Assembly (NCBI RefSeq): GCF_016865525.2
Contig: NZ_CP075169.1
Location: forward strand, 2,666,337 to 2,730,336
Direction: 5' to 3'
Length of the DNA stretch: 64,000 nt
Origin: Sodalis ligni
GTDB lineage: Bacteria; Pseudomonadota; Gammaproteobacteria; Enterobacterales; Enterobacteriaceae
Numbering within the stretch: the stretch's first letter is position 1; each line of letters begins with the position of its first letter. The notes beneath the pieces were generated by a model that was not told the origin of the DNA, searched no databases, and saw nothing but the letters and a program-made list of their open reading frames with translations. Below are positions 26,590-34,060 of the stretch, in pieces. The position numbers and the translations under genes are program-made.

Positions 26590-28461
26590 ATGATAACAAC
26601 GATGACGGCACGGGGGCGCTTTCTGATTACCGGCAGCGCCCGGGGCGAAGTGTTATTCAGCCATACCGGCCTGAGCTTCTGGGGCGGCGTTGACGGCGCC
26701 AGCGGCGACATCATCGATCATCATCATCCGCTCCACGGCCGCTCCCTGGCGGGCAAAGCGCTGGCGATACCCAGCGGACGCGGGTCCTGCACCGGCAGCA
26801 GCGTGCTGCTGGAGCTTATCCTCAACGGCCACGGGCCGGCGGCGCTGCTGCTGTCGCAAGCGGATGATATCCTGGCGCTGGGGGTACTGGTGGCGCGCCA
26901 GCTGTTTGCCCGCGACCTGCCGGTTATCGCCCTTGATCAGGACACCTTCGGGAAACTAGCGGAGTGCCTGCGGGTGGACATCGGCGATGACCGGCTGCGG
27001 GCCTTCTGCCAGGACGGGCTGTGTTGCCTGGATGTTCCGCTGACCCGGCCCGAGACCGGACTGTTCGTCTTAAGCGGCGAAGATTGCGCCATGCTGGCGG
27101 GAGACCAGGGCGAATCGGTGCGGCAGGCTATGGAAATCGTGGTGTATATGGCGCGGCTGCAGCAGGCGGCGGGACTGATTTCCGTGAGCCAGGTGCATAT
27201 CGACGGCTGTATCTATACCGGCAGCGCCAGCCTGGCCTTTGCCCGGCAATGGCTGGACTGGGGCGCCAGAGTGCGGGTGCCCACCACCCTTAACGCGGTG
27301 TCGGTGGATTGCCGCCGCTGGCGGGAGCTGGACATCGATCCTGCGGAAGGGGAGCCGGCAAGCCAACTGGCGCAAGCCTATCTGCAATTGGGGGCGACGG
27401 GCAGCTTTACCTGCGCCCCCTATCTGCTCTCCAGCGCGCCAAGGGCCGGCGAACATATCGCCTGGTCAGAGTCCAACGCCGTGGCCTTTGCCAACAGCGT
27501 GCTGGCGGCGCGAACCCAGAAATACCCTGATTTTCTCGATTTGTGCATCGCCCTTACCGGCCGGGCGCCTCTCTGGGGTCCGCATCTTGACGCGTCGCGC
27601 CGCGCCGAGGTGCAAATCGACGTTCCGCTGCCCGCGGAGGCGGACGATTCCCTCTATCCGCTGCTGGGGCATATGGCAGGGGAGCTGTCCCCCAACCATA
27701 TCCCGGTGATCTGCGGCCTGGAACACAGCGGGATGAGCCGGGATGATTTGAAAGCCTTCAGCGCCGCCTTCGCCACCACCTCGGCGGCGCCGATGTTTCA
27801 CATCGCCGGCGTTACACCCGAAGCAACCGTTCCGGCGGACGCGCTTGGCGGCCGGCCCCCCCTGCGGCATTACCGCTTGACCATGGCGGACCTGTTGTCG
27901 GCCTGGCAGGCGCTCAATACCGCTATTGATAGTGGGGTACAGCTGGTGGCCTTGGGCAATCCCCATCTGTCCCTGACGGAATATGCCCGGCTGGCGCAGC
28001 TGTGCCGGGACGGGGAACGGCACCCGGATGTGGCGCTGGTGCTCACCAGCGGCCGGGAGGTGCATCGCCAGGCCGAACAGGCCGGCTATGTGGCGACCCT
28101 TGAGGCCTTCGGCGCCCGATGCATCAACGATACCTGCTGGTGCATGCTGCGCCGTCCGGTGGTGCCGGCGCATGCCGACACGTTAATGACCAACTCCGGC
28201 AAATATGCCCACTACGCCCCGGGGCTGGTGGATTGCCGCGTTCATTTTGCCTCGCTGGCGGACTGTATCGCGGCGGCCCGCCAAGGCTACGCCGAAATTT
28301 CGCCGCCCCGCTGGCTGATGCCGCCCGCCGACGCTTTGGGCCACAGGGCCGACGACAGGGTCCACGGCGCAGCCAACGGTACGGCCAAGGTTTCAACCGA
28401 TGGCGCGATCACGGGTACAACGATCACGGGTACAACGGGAGGCTCGCAAACGGATGCTTAA
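26590..28461 (+). CDS. Aconitase X (AcnX) fusion protein, probable cis-3-hydroxy-L-proline dehydratase
   Basis: A 623-residue cytoplasmic protein joining both AcnX parts. Residues about 5-145 are the small swivel domain (SLAGKALAIPSGRGSCTGSS, GPAALLLSQADDIL). Residues about 165-590 are the large domain (EDCAMLAGDQGESVRQAMEI, SVSQVHIDGCIYTG, VPTTLNAVSVDC, GSFTCAPYLL, WSESNAVAFANSVLAARTQK, HADTLMTNSGKYAHYAPGL). Single-chain AcnX proteins dehydrate cis-3-hydroxy-L-proline to pyrroline-2-carboxylate. It lies inside the transporter operon, between binding protein and permease. The C-terminal tail has an exact 15-bp tandem duplication (28407-28436, ITGTT twice) and overlaps the permease start by 8 bp. 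Confidence 0.88.
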   Translation: MITTMTARGRFLITGSARGEVLFSHTGLSFWGGVDGASGDIIDHHHPLHGRSLAGKALAIPSGRGSCTGSSVLLELILNGHGPAALLLSQADDILALGVLVARQLFARDLPVIALDQDTFGKLAECLRVDIGDDRLRAFCQDGLCCLDVPLTRPETGLFVLSGEDCAMLAGDQGESVRQAMEIVVYMARLQQAAGLISVSQVHIDGCIYTGSASLAFARQWLDWGARVRVPTTLNAVSVDCRRWRELDIDPAEGEPASQLAQAYLQLGATGSFTCAPYLLSSAPRAGEHIAWSESNAVAFANSVLAARTQKYPDFLDLCIALTGRAPLWGPHLDASRRAEVQIDVPLPAEADDSLYPLLGHMAGELSPNHIPVICGLEHSGMSRDDLKAFSAAFATTSAAPMFHIAGVTPEATVPADALGGRPPLRHYRLTMADLLSAWQALNTAIDSGVQLVALGNPHLSLTEYARLAQLCRDGERHPDVALVLTSGREVHRQAEQAGYVATLEAFGARCINDTCWCMLRRPVVPAHADTLMTNSGKYAHYAPGLVDCRVHFASLADCIAAARQGYAEISPPRWLMPPADALGHRADDRVHGAANGTAKVSTDGAITGTTITGTTGGSQTDA

Positions 28462-29119
28462 TTACAGTTTTCACTGGAATGCCGCGTTCCGCGCCTTGCC
28501 GGAGATGCTGGCGGGCAGTTGGATCACCTTTTACACCGCCGTGCTGTCCATGGTGCTGGGGGTGATCATCGCCCTGCTGCTGACCATGATGCGCGTCGGT
28601 CCCTGGCGTATTCTGCGGATGTTTGCCGAGGCCTGGGTGTCGCTGGCCCGCAATACCCCCGCGCTGTTCCAGGTTTACATTCTGTACTTCGGCCTCGGCG
28701 CCTTTGGTTTTTATGTGAGTTCCTGGATTGCGCTGCTGCTGGGTATTACGTTCAACAACGCCGGTTATCTGGCGGAAAACTTTCGCGGCGGCCTGCGGGC
28801 GGTACCGGAAACCCAGATGCGGGCCGCGCGTTCCCTCGGCATGACGTCTTTCCAGGCCTGGCGGCTGATTGTGATGCCGCAGTTATTGCGGGTGGTGTTC
28901 TACCCGATGACCAACCAGATGGTGTGGGCGGTGCTGATGACTTCCCTGGGGGTAGTGGTGGGGCTGGACAACGATCTCACCGGCGTAACCCAGGCCTGGA
29001 ACGTCAAGACCTACCGGACGTTTGAGTTTTTCGCCATTGCCGCCGCGCTCTACTACCTGATTGCCAAAGCCGTGATGCTGGTGGGCCGGCTGATGGCCTG
29101 GAGACTGTTCCGTTACTGA
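28454..29119 (+). CDS. Polar amino acid ABC transporter permease
   Basis: A 221-residue inner-membrane permease of the His/Glu/Gln/Arg/opine family. The ATG at 28454 (MLNYSFHWNAAFRALPEMLA) is chosen over the in-frame upstream codon because it keeps the usual N-terminus. There are about five membrane helices, the first GSWITFYTAVLSMVLGVII. The EAA-type loop reads AENFRGGLRAVPETQMRAAR followed by SLG. It is paired with 29130-29780. Confidence 0.92.
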   Translation: MLNYSFHWNAAFRALPEMLAGSWITFYTAVLSMVLGVIIALLLTMMRVGPWRILRMFAEAWVSLARNTPALFQVYILYFGLGAFGFYVSSWIALLLGITFNNAGYLAENFRGGLRAVPETQMRAARSLGMTSFQAWRLIVMPQLLRVVFYPMTNQMVWAVLMTSLGVVVGLDNDLTGVTQAWNVKTYRTFEFFAIAAALYYLIAKAVMLVGRLMAWRLFRY

Positions 29120-29129
29120 GGGCAACATT

Positions 29130-29780
29130 ATGTTTAGCACCAGCCTTACCGGTACCGATTTGCTCTACCTGCTGCAAGGGGCGGGGGTAACCCTGGAACT
29201 GACGCTGTGCGCCATGCTGGCGGGCACCGTGGTCGGCGTGGTTATCGGCATTCTCTATACCCTGCTGCCCCGGCTCTCCATCCCGTTGGCCTGGTTTATG
29301 GATATTTTCCGCAGCGTGCCGCTACTGATCCAGTTCGTGCTGTTCAACGCCTTCAAAAGCATTATCGGCCTTAACTGGAGCGCCTTTGCCGTCGCCTGCG
29401 TGGTGCTGGGCATCTATACAGCCTCCTTTTGCGGGGAAATCGTCCGCGGCAGCGTGTTATCGGTACCGGATAATCTGCAACGGGCCGGGCGCTCCCTGGG
29501 TATGAGCCGGGGCCAGTCCCTGCGCCATATCGTGCTGCCGCTGGCGCTGCGGGTGGCTTTTCCCAGCTGGCTGAGCCTGTCGTTATCCGTGATGAAGGAC
29601 ACTGCGCTGGTGATGTGGATCGGCATCATCGAATTGCTGCGGGCCTCGCAAAACATTATTACCCGCATTCAGGAACCGCTGCTGGTGCTGTGCATCGCCG
29701 GGGCCATGTATTACCTGATGAGCCTGGTTATCGCGCGTATCGGCGTCCGGCTGGAAAAGAGGTGGCAGGAAAATGATTGA
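29130..29780 (+). CDS. Polar amino acid ABC transporter permease
   Basis: A 216-residue permease, second of the pair. Helices begin LQGAGVTLELTLCAMLAGTV; the family marker is FRSVPLLIQFVLFNAFKSII, and the cytoplasmic loop is GEIVRGSVLSVPDNLQRAGR followed by SLGMSRGQSLRHI. It starts 10 bp after the first permease and overlaps the ATPase gene by 8 bp, so the operon is tightly coupled. Confidence 0.92.
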   Translation: MFSTSLTGTDLLYLLQGAGVTLELTLCAMLAGTVVGVVIGILYTLLPRLSIPLAWFMDIFRSVPLLIQFVLFNAFKSIIGLNWSAFAVACVVLGIYTASFCGEIVRGSVLSVPDNLQRAGRSLGMSRGQSLRHIVLPLALRVAFPSWLSLSLSVMKDTALVMWIGIIELLRASQNIITRIQEPLLVLCIAGAMYYLMSLVIARIGVRLEKRWQEND

Positions 29781-30495
29781 AATAAAAGAATTGCACAAGT
29801 CCTACGGCAACCTTGAAGTGGTGAAGGGTGTTGACCTGACGGTGAACAAAGGCGAAGTGCTGTCGATTATCGGCGGTTCCGGCTCGGGAAAATCCACCCT
29901 GCTGATGTGCATTAACGGTCTCGAACCCATTCAAAAAGGCCGGATACTGGTGGACGGCGTTGAGGTTCACGACCGCCGCACCGATTTGAACAAGCTCCGC
30001 TGCAAGATAGGTATCGTATTTCAGCAGTGGAACGCCTTTCCCCACTTGACGGTGCTGGAGAACGTTATGCTGGCGCCGCGAAAGGTGCTGGGAAAAAGCA
30101 AACAGGAAGCGGAAGAGATGGCGGTGCGCCAACTGACGCACGTCGGCCTGGCGAACAAGCTGTCGGTTTATCCCAGCCGCCTTTCCGGCGGACAGCAGCA
30201 GCGCATGGCTATTGCCCGGGCGCTGGCGATGTCGCCGGATTATATGCTGTTCGACGAGGCCACATCCGCTCTCGATCCCCAACTGGTGGGGGAAGTCCTG
30301 GATACCATGCGGCTTCTGGCGGAAGAAGGCATGACCATGATCCTGGTAACCCATGAAATTCGCTTCGCCCGCGACGTCTCCGACCGGGTGGCGTTTTTCC
30401 ATTACGGACGGGTCCATGAAATCGGCACGCCGGATCAGGTTATAGGCCAGCCTCAGCGTCCTGAAACGGCGGAATTTCTAAAATCGGTGAGATAG
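29773..30495 (+). CDS. Polar amino acid ABC transporter ATP-binding protein
   Basis: A 240-residue ATPase of the HisP/GlnQ class: Walker [12 protein letters not shown]-loop [12 protein letters not shown], signature [16 protein letters not shown], Walker [21 protein letters not shown], and the switch in [16 protein letters not shown]. It powers the two permeases upstream and lies 8 bp before the racemase-family gene, so import and the first enzymatic steps are co-transcribed. Confidence 0.94.
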   Translation: MIEIKELHKSYGNLEVVKGVDLTVNKGEVLSIIGGSGSGKSTLLMCINGLEPIQKGRILVDGVEVHDRRTDLNKLRCKIGIVFQQWNAFPHLTVLENVMLAPRKVLGKSKQEAEEMAVRQLTHVGLANKLSVYPSRLSGGQQQRMAIARALAMSPDYMLFDEATSALDPQLVGEVLDTMRLLAEEGMTMILVTHEIRFARDVSDRVAFFHYGRVHEIGTPDQVIGQPQRPETAEFLKSVR

Positions 30496-30503
30496 GGGAG
30501 TCT

Positions 30504-31544
30504 ATGCGTTCAGCCAAAATCATTCATGTCGTCAGCTGTCATGCGGAAGGGGAAGTGGGGGATGTGATCGTCGGCGGCGTGGCGCCGCCGCCGGGGGAGA
30601 CCCTTTGGCAGCAGTCCCGCTGGATAGCCCGTGACGAAACCCTGCGCAATTTCGTCCTGAACGAGCCGCGCGGCGGGGTCTTCCGCCATGTCAACCTGCT
30701 GGTGCCGCCGAAAGATCCCAGGGCGCAGATGGCCTGGATTATTATGGAACCGGCGGATACGCCGCCCATGTCCGGATCGAATTCCCTGTGTGTCGCCACC
30801 GTATTGCTCGACAGCGGCATCCTGGAGATGCATGAACCGGAAACCCGGCTGGTGCTGGAAGCACCCGGCGGTTTAATCGAGGTGCTGGCACACTGCCGCA
30901 ACGGCAAGACCGAATCGGTAGAGGTGCGCAACGTGCCTTCTTTTGCGGACAAACTGGATGCCGCGCTGGAGGTTCCCGGCATCGGCACCTTGCAGGTGGA
31001 TACCGCTTACGGCGGCGACAGCTTTGTGATTGTCGACGCCCAAAAGCTGGGATTCGCCCTGACCGCCGATGAAGCCGCCGATCTGGTGGCCACTGGCATA
31101 AAGATTACCCGTGCCGCTAATGAACAGCTGGGGTTTGTCCATCCGCTTAATCCGGACTGGGATCATATCTCCTTTTGCCAGTTAGCCTCGGCGGTTAAGC
31201 GCGATCAACAGGGGCTGAGCGCCACCAACGCGGTGGTGATTCGTCCGGGTAAAATCGACCGCTCCCCCTGCGGCACCGGCTGCTCGGCGCGCATGGCGGT
31301 CCTGCACGCCAAGGGCATGCTGCAGGTGAATGAGCCGTTTGTCAGCCATTCCATTATCGGTTCCACGTTTCACTGCCGCATTGACGGCCTGACCGACGTG
31401 GCCGGCAGAGTGGCCATTCTGCCACGCATTGCCGGCCGGGCGTGGATTACCGGCACCCACCAACTGCTGTTGGATCCGGCTGACCCCTGGCCGCAGGGCT
31501 ATCGCCTGTCCGACACCTGGCCGGTGGGAATCACGAATTCTTAA
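30504..31544 (+). CDS. Proline racemase-family protein with Ser/Cys active site (hydroxyproline epimerase or dehydratase)
   Basis: A 346-residue, intact member of the proline racemase superfamily. The first catalytic position, normally Cys in MCGHxT, is Ser here ([16 protein letters not shown]); the second Cys is kept in [16 protein letters not shown]. Cys/Cys enzymes racemise or epimerise; Thr/Cys enzymes dehydrate trans-3-hydroxy-L-proline; Ser/Cys variants have been tied to hydroxyproline epimerase and dehydratase activities. In an operon with AcnX, a step on 3-hydroxyproline (epimerisation or dehydration) is most plausible. It differs from the Cys/Cys homologue at 19411-20359, so the locus had two paralogues with different chemistry. 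Confidence 0.88.
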   Translation: MRSAKIIHVVSCHAEGEVGDVIVGGVAPPPGETLWQQSRWIARDETLRNFVLNEPRGGVFRHVNLLVPPKDPRAQMAWIIMEPADTPPMSGSNSLCVATVLLDSGILEMHEPETRLVLEAPGGLIEVLAHCRNGKTESVEVRNVPSFADKLDAALEVPGIGTLQVDTAYGGDSFVIVDAQKLGFALTADEAADLVATGIKITRAANEQLGFVHPLNPDWDHISFCQLASAVKRDQQGLSATNAVVIRPGKIDRSPCGTGCSARMAVLHAKGMLQVNEPFVSHSIIGSTFHCRIDGLTDVAGRVAILPRIAGRAWITGTHQLLLDPADPWPQGYRLSDTWPVGITNS

Positions 31545-31583
31545 AGGACACAGCGGATGCTATCCGTTGAGTGTTTAACATTT

Positions 31584-31642
31584 ATACCCGATAGATTTCG
31601 AGTCGCAGCCAACACCGCTGCGGCTCGAAAGATAAAGGGTAT
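31584..31642. repeat. 59-bp long palindrome
   Basis: A left arm ATACCCGATAGATTTCGAGT continuing CGCAGC and a right arm GCTGCGGCTCGAAAGATAAA continuing GGGTAT pair over about 26 bp with few mismatches around a CCAACAC loop. There is no T-run, so it is not a standard terminator. Such ATACCC...GGGTAT palindromes are scattered between genes in several Enterobacterales. It abuts the operator at 31644. Confidence 0.7.
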
Positions 31643-31643
31643 A

Positions 31644-31653
31644 GTATACGAAA
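31644..31653 (+). promoter_or_regulatory. GTATACGAAA operator-like site upstream of the deaminase gene
   Basis: GTATACGAAA inside TAGTATACGAAATACCATTT, 28 bp before the ATG at 31681. It is identical over ten bases to the sites in front of the regulator and of the transporter operon. Confidence 0.5.
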
Positions 31654-31680
31654 TACCATTTGATTGAGAGGTGATATAGC

Positions 31681-32598
31681 ATGGCGCAACAGGTTAGCTG
31701 GAGTGGGGTATTCCCTGCCGTTACCACCCAATTCAACGAAGATTTTTCCGTGAATCTGGAGGCCACCCATCAGGTGATCAATGGGCTTATCCGAGACGGG
31801 GTGTCCGGCCTGGTGATTTGCGGCACGGTGGGTGAGAACACGTCGCTGAGCATGGCGGAGAAGGTCAGCATCGTGGAAATGGCCAAAGACGCCGCCAAGG
31901 GACGGGTACCGGTGATTTCCGGCATCGCCGAGTTTACCAGCGCCAACGCCCTGACGATGGCCAAAGAGGTGCAGCGTATCGGCGCGGACGGCATTATGCT
32001 GATGCCGGCGCTGGTTTACTCGTCCAAGCCCTTTGAAACCGCGGCCCATTACCGCACCGTGGCCAGCGGTATTGATTTGCCGGTGATGGTGTATAACAAT
32101 CCGCCGGTGTATAAAAACGACGTGACGCCGGATATTCTGATTTCCCTGGCGGATTGCGACAACATCGTTTGTTTTAAAGATTCCTCCGGCGATACCCGCC
32201 GTTTTATCGACGTGCGCAATGAGGTGGGGGATCGGTTTATCCTATTCGCCGGGCTGGACGATGTCGTGCTGGAGAGCATCGCCGTCGGGGCGGTGGGCTG
32301 GGTATCGGGGATGTCCAATGCGTTCCCGAAAGAGGGTGAAACCCTGTTCCGGCTGGCGAAAGCCGGGCGCTTTGCCGAAGCGATACCGTTATATGAGTGG
32401 TTTATGCCGCTGCTGCATTTGGATGCCCGGCCTGATTTGGTGCAGTGCATCAAGCTGTGCGAAGCCATCATGCAGCGGGGTTCGGCCCTGACCCGCCCGC
32501 CGCGGTTGGCGTTGCAGGATGAGGAGCAGCGATATATCGAAAAAATCATGCAGCACGCTCTGGCCCATCGCCCGCAGTTGCCGGATGTCGGTTTATAA
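31681..32598 (+). CDS. DapA-family lyase, probable 1-pyrroline-4-hydroxy-2-carboxylate deaminase
   Basis: A 305-residue class-I aldolase-type TIM barrel. Schiff-base Lys in NIVCFKDSSGDTRR, Tyr in LPVMVYNNPPVYKNDVTPD and the glyoxylate-type loop LVICGTVGENTSLSMAEK are intact. In hydroxyproline loci this protein deaminates pyrroline-4-hydroxy-2-carboxylate to alpha-ketoglutarate semialdehyde and ammonia. It would feed the aldehyde dehydrogenase at 16479-18090, which is frameshifted. A GAGAGGTGA ribosome-binding site precedes the ATG, and it has its own promoter with the shared operator. Confidence 0.87.
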   Translation: MAQQVSWSGVFPAVTTQFNEDFSVNLEATHQVINGLIRDGVSGLVICGTVGENTSLSMAEKVSIVEMAKDAAKGRVPVISGIAEFTSANALTMAKEVQRIGADGIMLMPALVYSSKPFETAAHYRTVASGIDLPVMVYNNPPVYKNDVTPDILISLADCDNIVCFKDSSGDTRRFIDVRNEVGDRFILFAGLDDVVLESIAVGAVGWVSGMSNAFPKEGETLFRLAKAGRFAEAIPLYEWFMPLLHLDARPDLVQCIKLCEAIMQRGSALTRPPRLALQDEEQRYIEKIMQHALAHRPQLPDVGL

Positions 32599-32718
32599 GC
32601 AAACCGTCCGGGCCGGGTCTGGGCAACTCTGTCCGGGCCCTTTAAAACGCGCCGCGGCGTGATACTCTGCTCGGGCCCACCGGGTCTCTCTGTCGTGATT
32701 GGCTGCGGATTCACATGA

Positions 32719-32766
32719 CCCCGGCGCCACTGTTGCAGTTGCGGGATAACGCCGGGGCCTTCTTTT
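32719..32766 (+). terminator. Possible terminator between convergent genes
   Basis: CCCCGGCG (32719-32726) and CGCCGGGG (32750-32757) form a perfect 8-bp stem with a 23-nt loop, followed by CCTTCTTTT. The long loop lowers confidence. Confidence 0.4.
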
Positions 32767-33766
32767 AGTCCAGCAGCGCCAGCAAATCCCGATAAAGCGC
32801 ATCCGGCAGGGTGATTCCTTGTGCCAGACTGCGCTGCCGGGCTTCATAGCGCCGCTGAGAAGGCAGGCGGCCGTTTTGCGCCATGGCGGCGAACAGCGGT
32901 TCGGCGCGGGCCAGGTGTTCCTCTGCCTGGGCGCCGAGAAAACGCCTGGGGTCGAGGATGATAATCAGCTCGCCGTGATAGGGCAGCGCGCCGGCGCCAT
33001 TGTCCCAGGCACGGGATTCGGCGCTGGTGAAATCGCCGATCAGGGGGCCGGCAATCAGTTCGATCATGGCGGACAGCGCCGATCCTTTATGGCCGCCGAA
33101 GGTTAGCATGGCGCCGGCCAGGATGGCGGCGGCATCGGTGGTGGGTTGGCCCTTATCGTCAATGCCCCAGCCGGGGGGAACCGGTTTTCCTTCCCGACGG
33201 TGCAGCTCGATTTCACCCCGGGCGATGGCGCTGGTGGCGAAATCGAACACGAACGGCAACTGTCCGGTTCGGGGCCAGCCGAAAGCGAAAGGGTTGGTGC
33301 CGAACAGGGGTTTGCTGCCGCCCGCCGGCGCCACCCAGGCGTGGCTGGGGGTGCAGGCCAGCGCCACCATGCCGGCGGCGGTGATTTCCTCGATTTCCAC
33401 CCAGAGGGCGGAAAAATGTACGCAGTGATTGATGGCAAAGGCCGCTAAGCCGTTTTGCCGGGCTTTTTCCAGCGCCGGAGACAGGCCGCGGCGAAAAGCC
33501 AGCGGGGAGAAGCCGCCTTTGGCATCCACCTTCAGCAGCGCGGGGGCGATGTCGTGGGTTTCCGGCTGTGCGTCCGCCACCGCTTTGCCGGCCTTGAGCG
33601 TGGCGATGCAGCCCAGCAGGCGGTATAAGCCATGGGAAGCGCATTCGTCCCGTTGGCCGGCCGCCATGGTGTCGGCGATGGCGTCCGCGTGGTCTTCACT
33701 GAAGCCATGATGGCGCAAGATAGTGTGCGCCAGGGCGCGTGCGTCGTCTAATGAGAGCTGTGCCAT
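32765..33766 (-). CDS. Ldh/MDH2-family NAD(P)H-dependent reductase, probable 1-pyrroline-2-carboxylate reductase
   Basis: A 333-residue malate/L-lactate dehydrogenase-2 family enzyme: CASHGLYRLLGCIATLKAG, INHCVHFSALWVEIEEITAA with the catalytic His, GSKPLFGTNPFAFGWPRTGQ, VFDFATSAIARGEIELH and FGGHKGSALSAMIELIAGPL. Members of this branch (LhpD/DpkA) reduce pyrroline-2-carboxylate or piperideine-2-carboxylate to L-proline or L-pipecolate, which is the product-removing step after 3-hydroxyproline dehydration. It is convergent with the deaminase. Substrate is inferred from the locus. Confidence 0.85.
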   Translation of the reverse strand: MAQLSLDDARALAHTILRHHGFSEDHADAIADTMAAGQRDECASHGLYRLLGCIATLKAGKAVADAQPETHDIAPALLKVDAKGGFSPLAFRRGLSPALEKARQNGLAAFAINHCVHFSALWVEIEEITAAGMVALACTPSHAWVAPAGGSKPLFGTNPFAFGWPRTGQLPFVFDFATSAIARGEIELHRREGKPVPPGWGIDDKGQPTTDAAAILAGAMLTFGGHKGSALSAMIELIAGPLIGDFTSAESRAWDNGAGALPYHGELIIILDPRRFLGAQAEEHLARAEPLFAAMAQNGRLPSQRRYEARQRSLAQGITLPDALYRDLLALLD

Positions 33767-33847
33767 GAAAGTCCTCGATTTCCGGTCTGTTGAACGACTT
33801 TCCCATGATTGACCCCGCCATGCTTGTGAGTATTCATCATCAAGATT

Positions 33848-33868
33848 GTCGATTCCGGCATAATCGAC
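33848..33868. promoter_or_regulatory. Inverted repeat upstream of the reductase gene
   Basis: GTCGATT-N7-AATCGAC is a perfect 7-bp inverted repeat about 82 bp upstream of the minus-strand start at 33766. It has operator-like geometry; no regulator can be assigned. Confidence 0.3.
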
Positions 33869-33885
33869 GCTGATTACCAGAGGCG

Positions 33886-34060
33886 CGGTTTCCCTTTAAC
33901 ACGCTCGCTGCACGTCCGGTGATCGCGGGCCTACCGTGCCATGAGGCGCTCCGGCGGGCGGGAAAACCACGCCCGCTTCGACCTTATTGGCGCGGTCTCC
34001 CTTTTACACGAACAGTTGCACGCTTCAGTGGTTGCGGGTCTCCCGCGCCCGCGTGTGGGC
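33886..34060. repeat. Dispersed repeat, copy 2, with internal tandem duplication
   Basis: 33890-34001 matches copy 1 at 16199-16306. The block GCGGTTTCCCTTTAACACG (about 33886) recurs as GCGGTCTCCCTTTTACACG (about 33992), followed in both by TGCACG...GTG-x-T-x-GCGGG, so copy 2 is nearly a two-unit tandem of about 106 bp. The second unit runs into the end of the ROK kinase gene. Confidence 0.5.
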
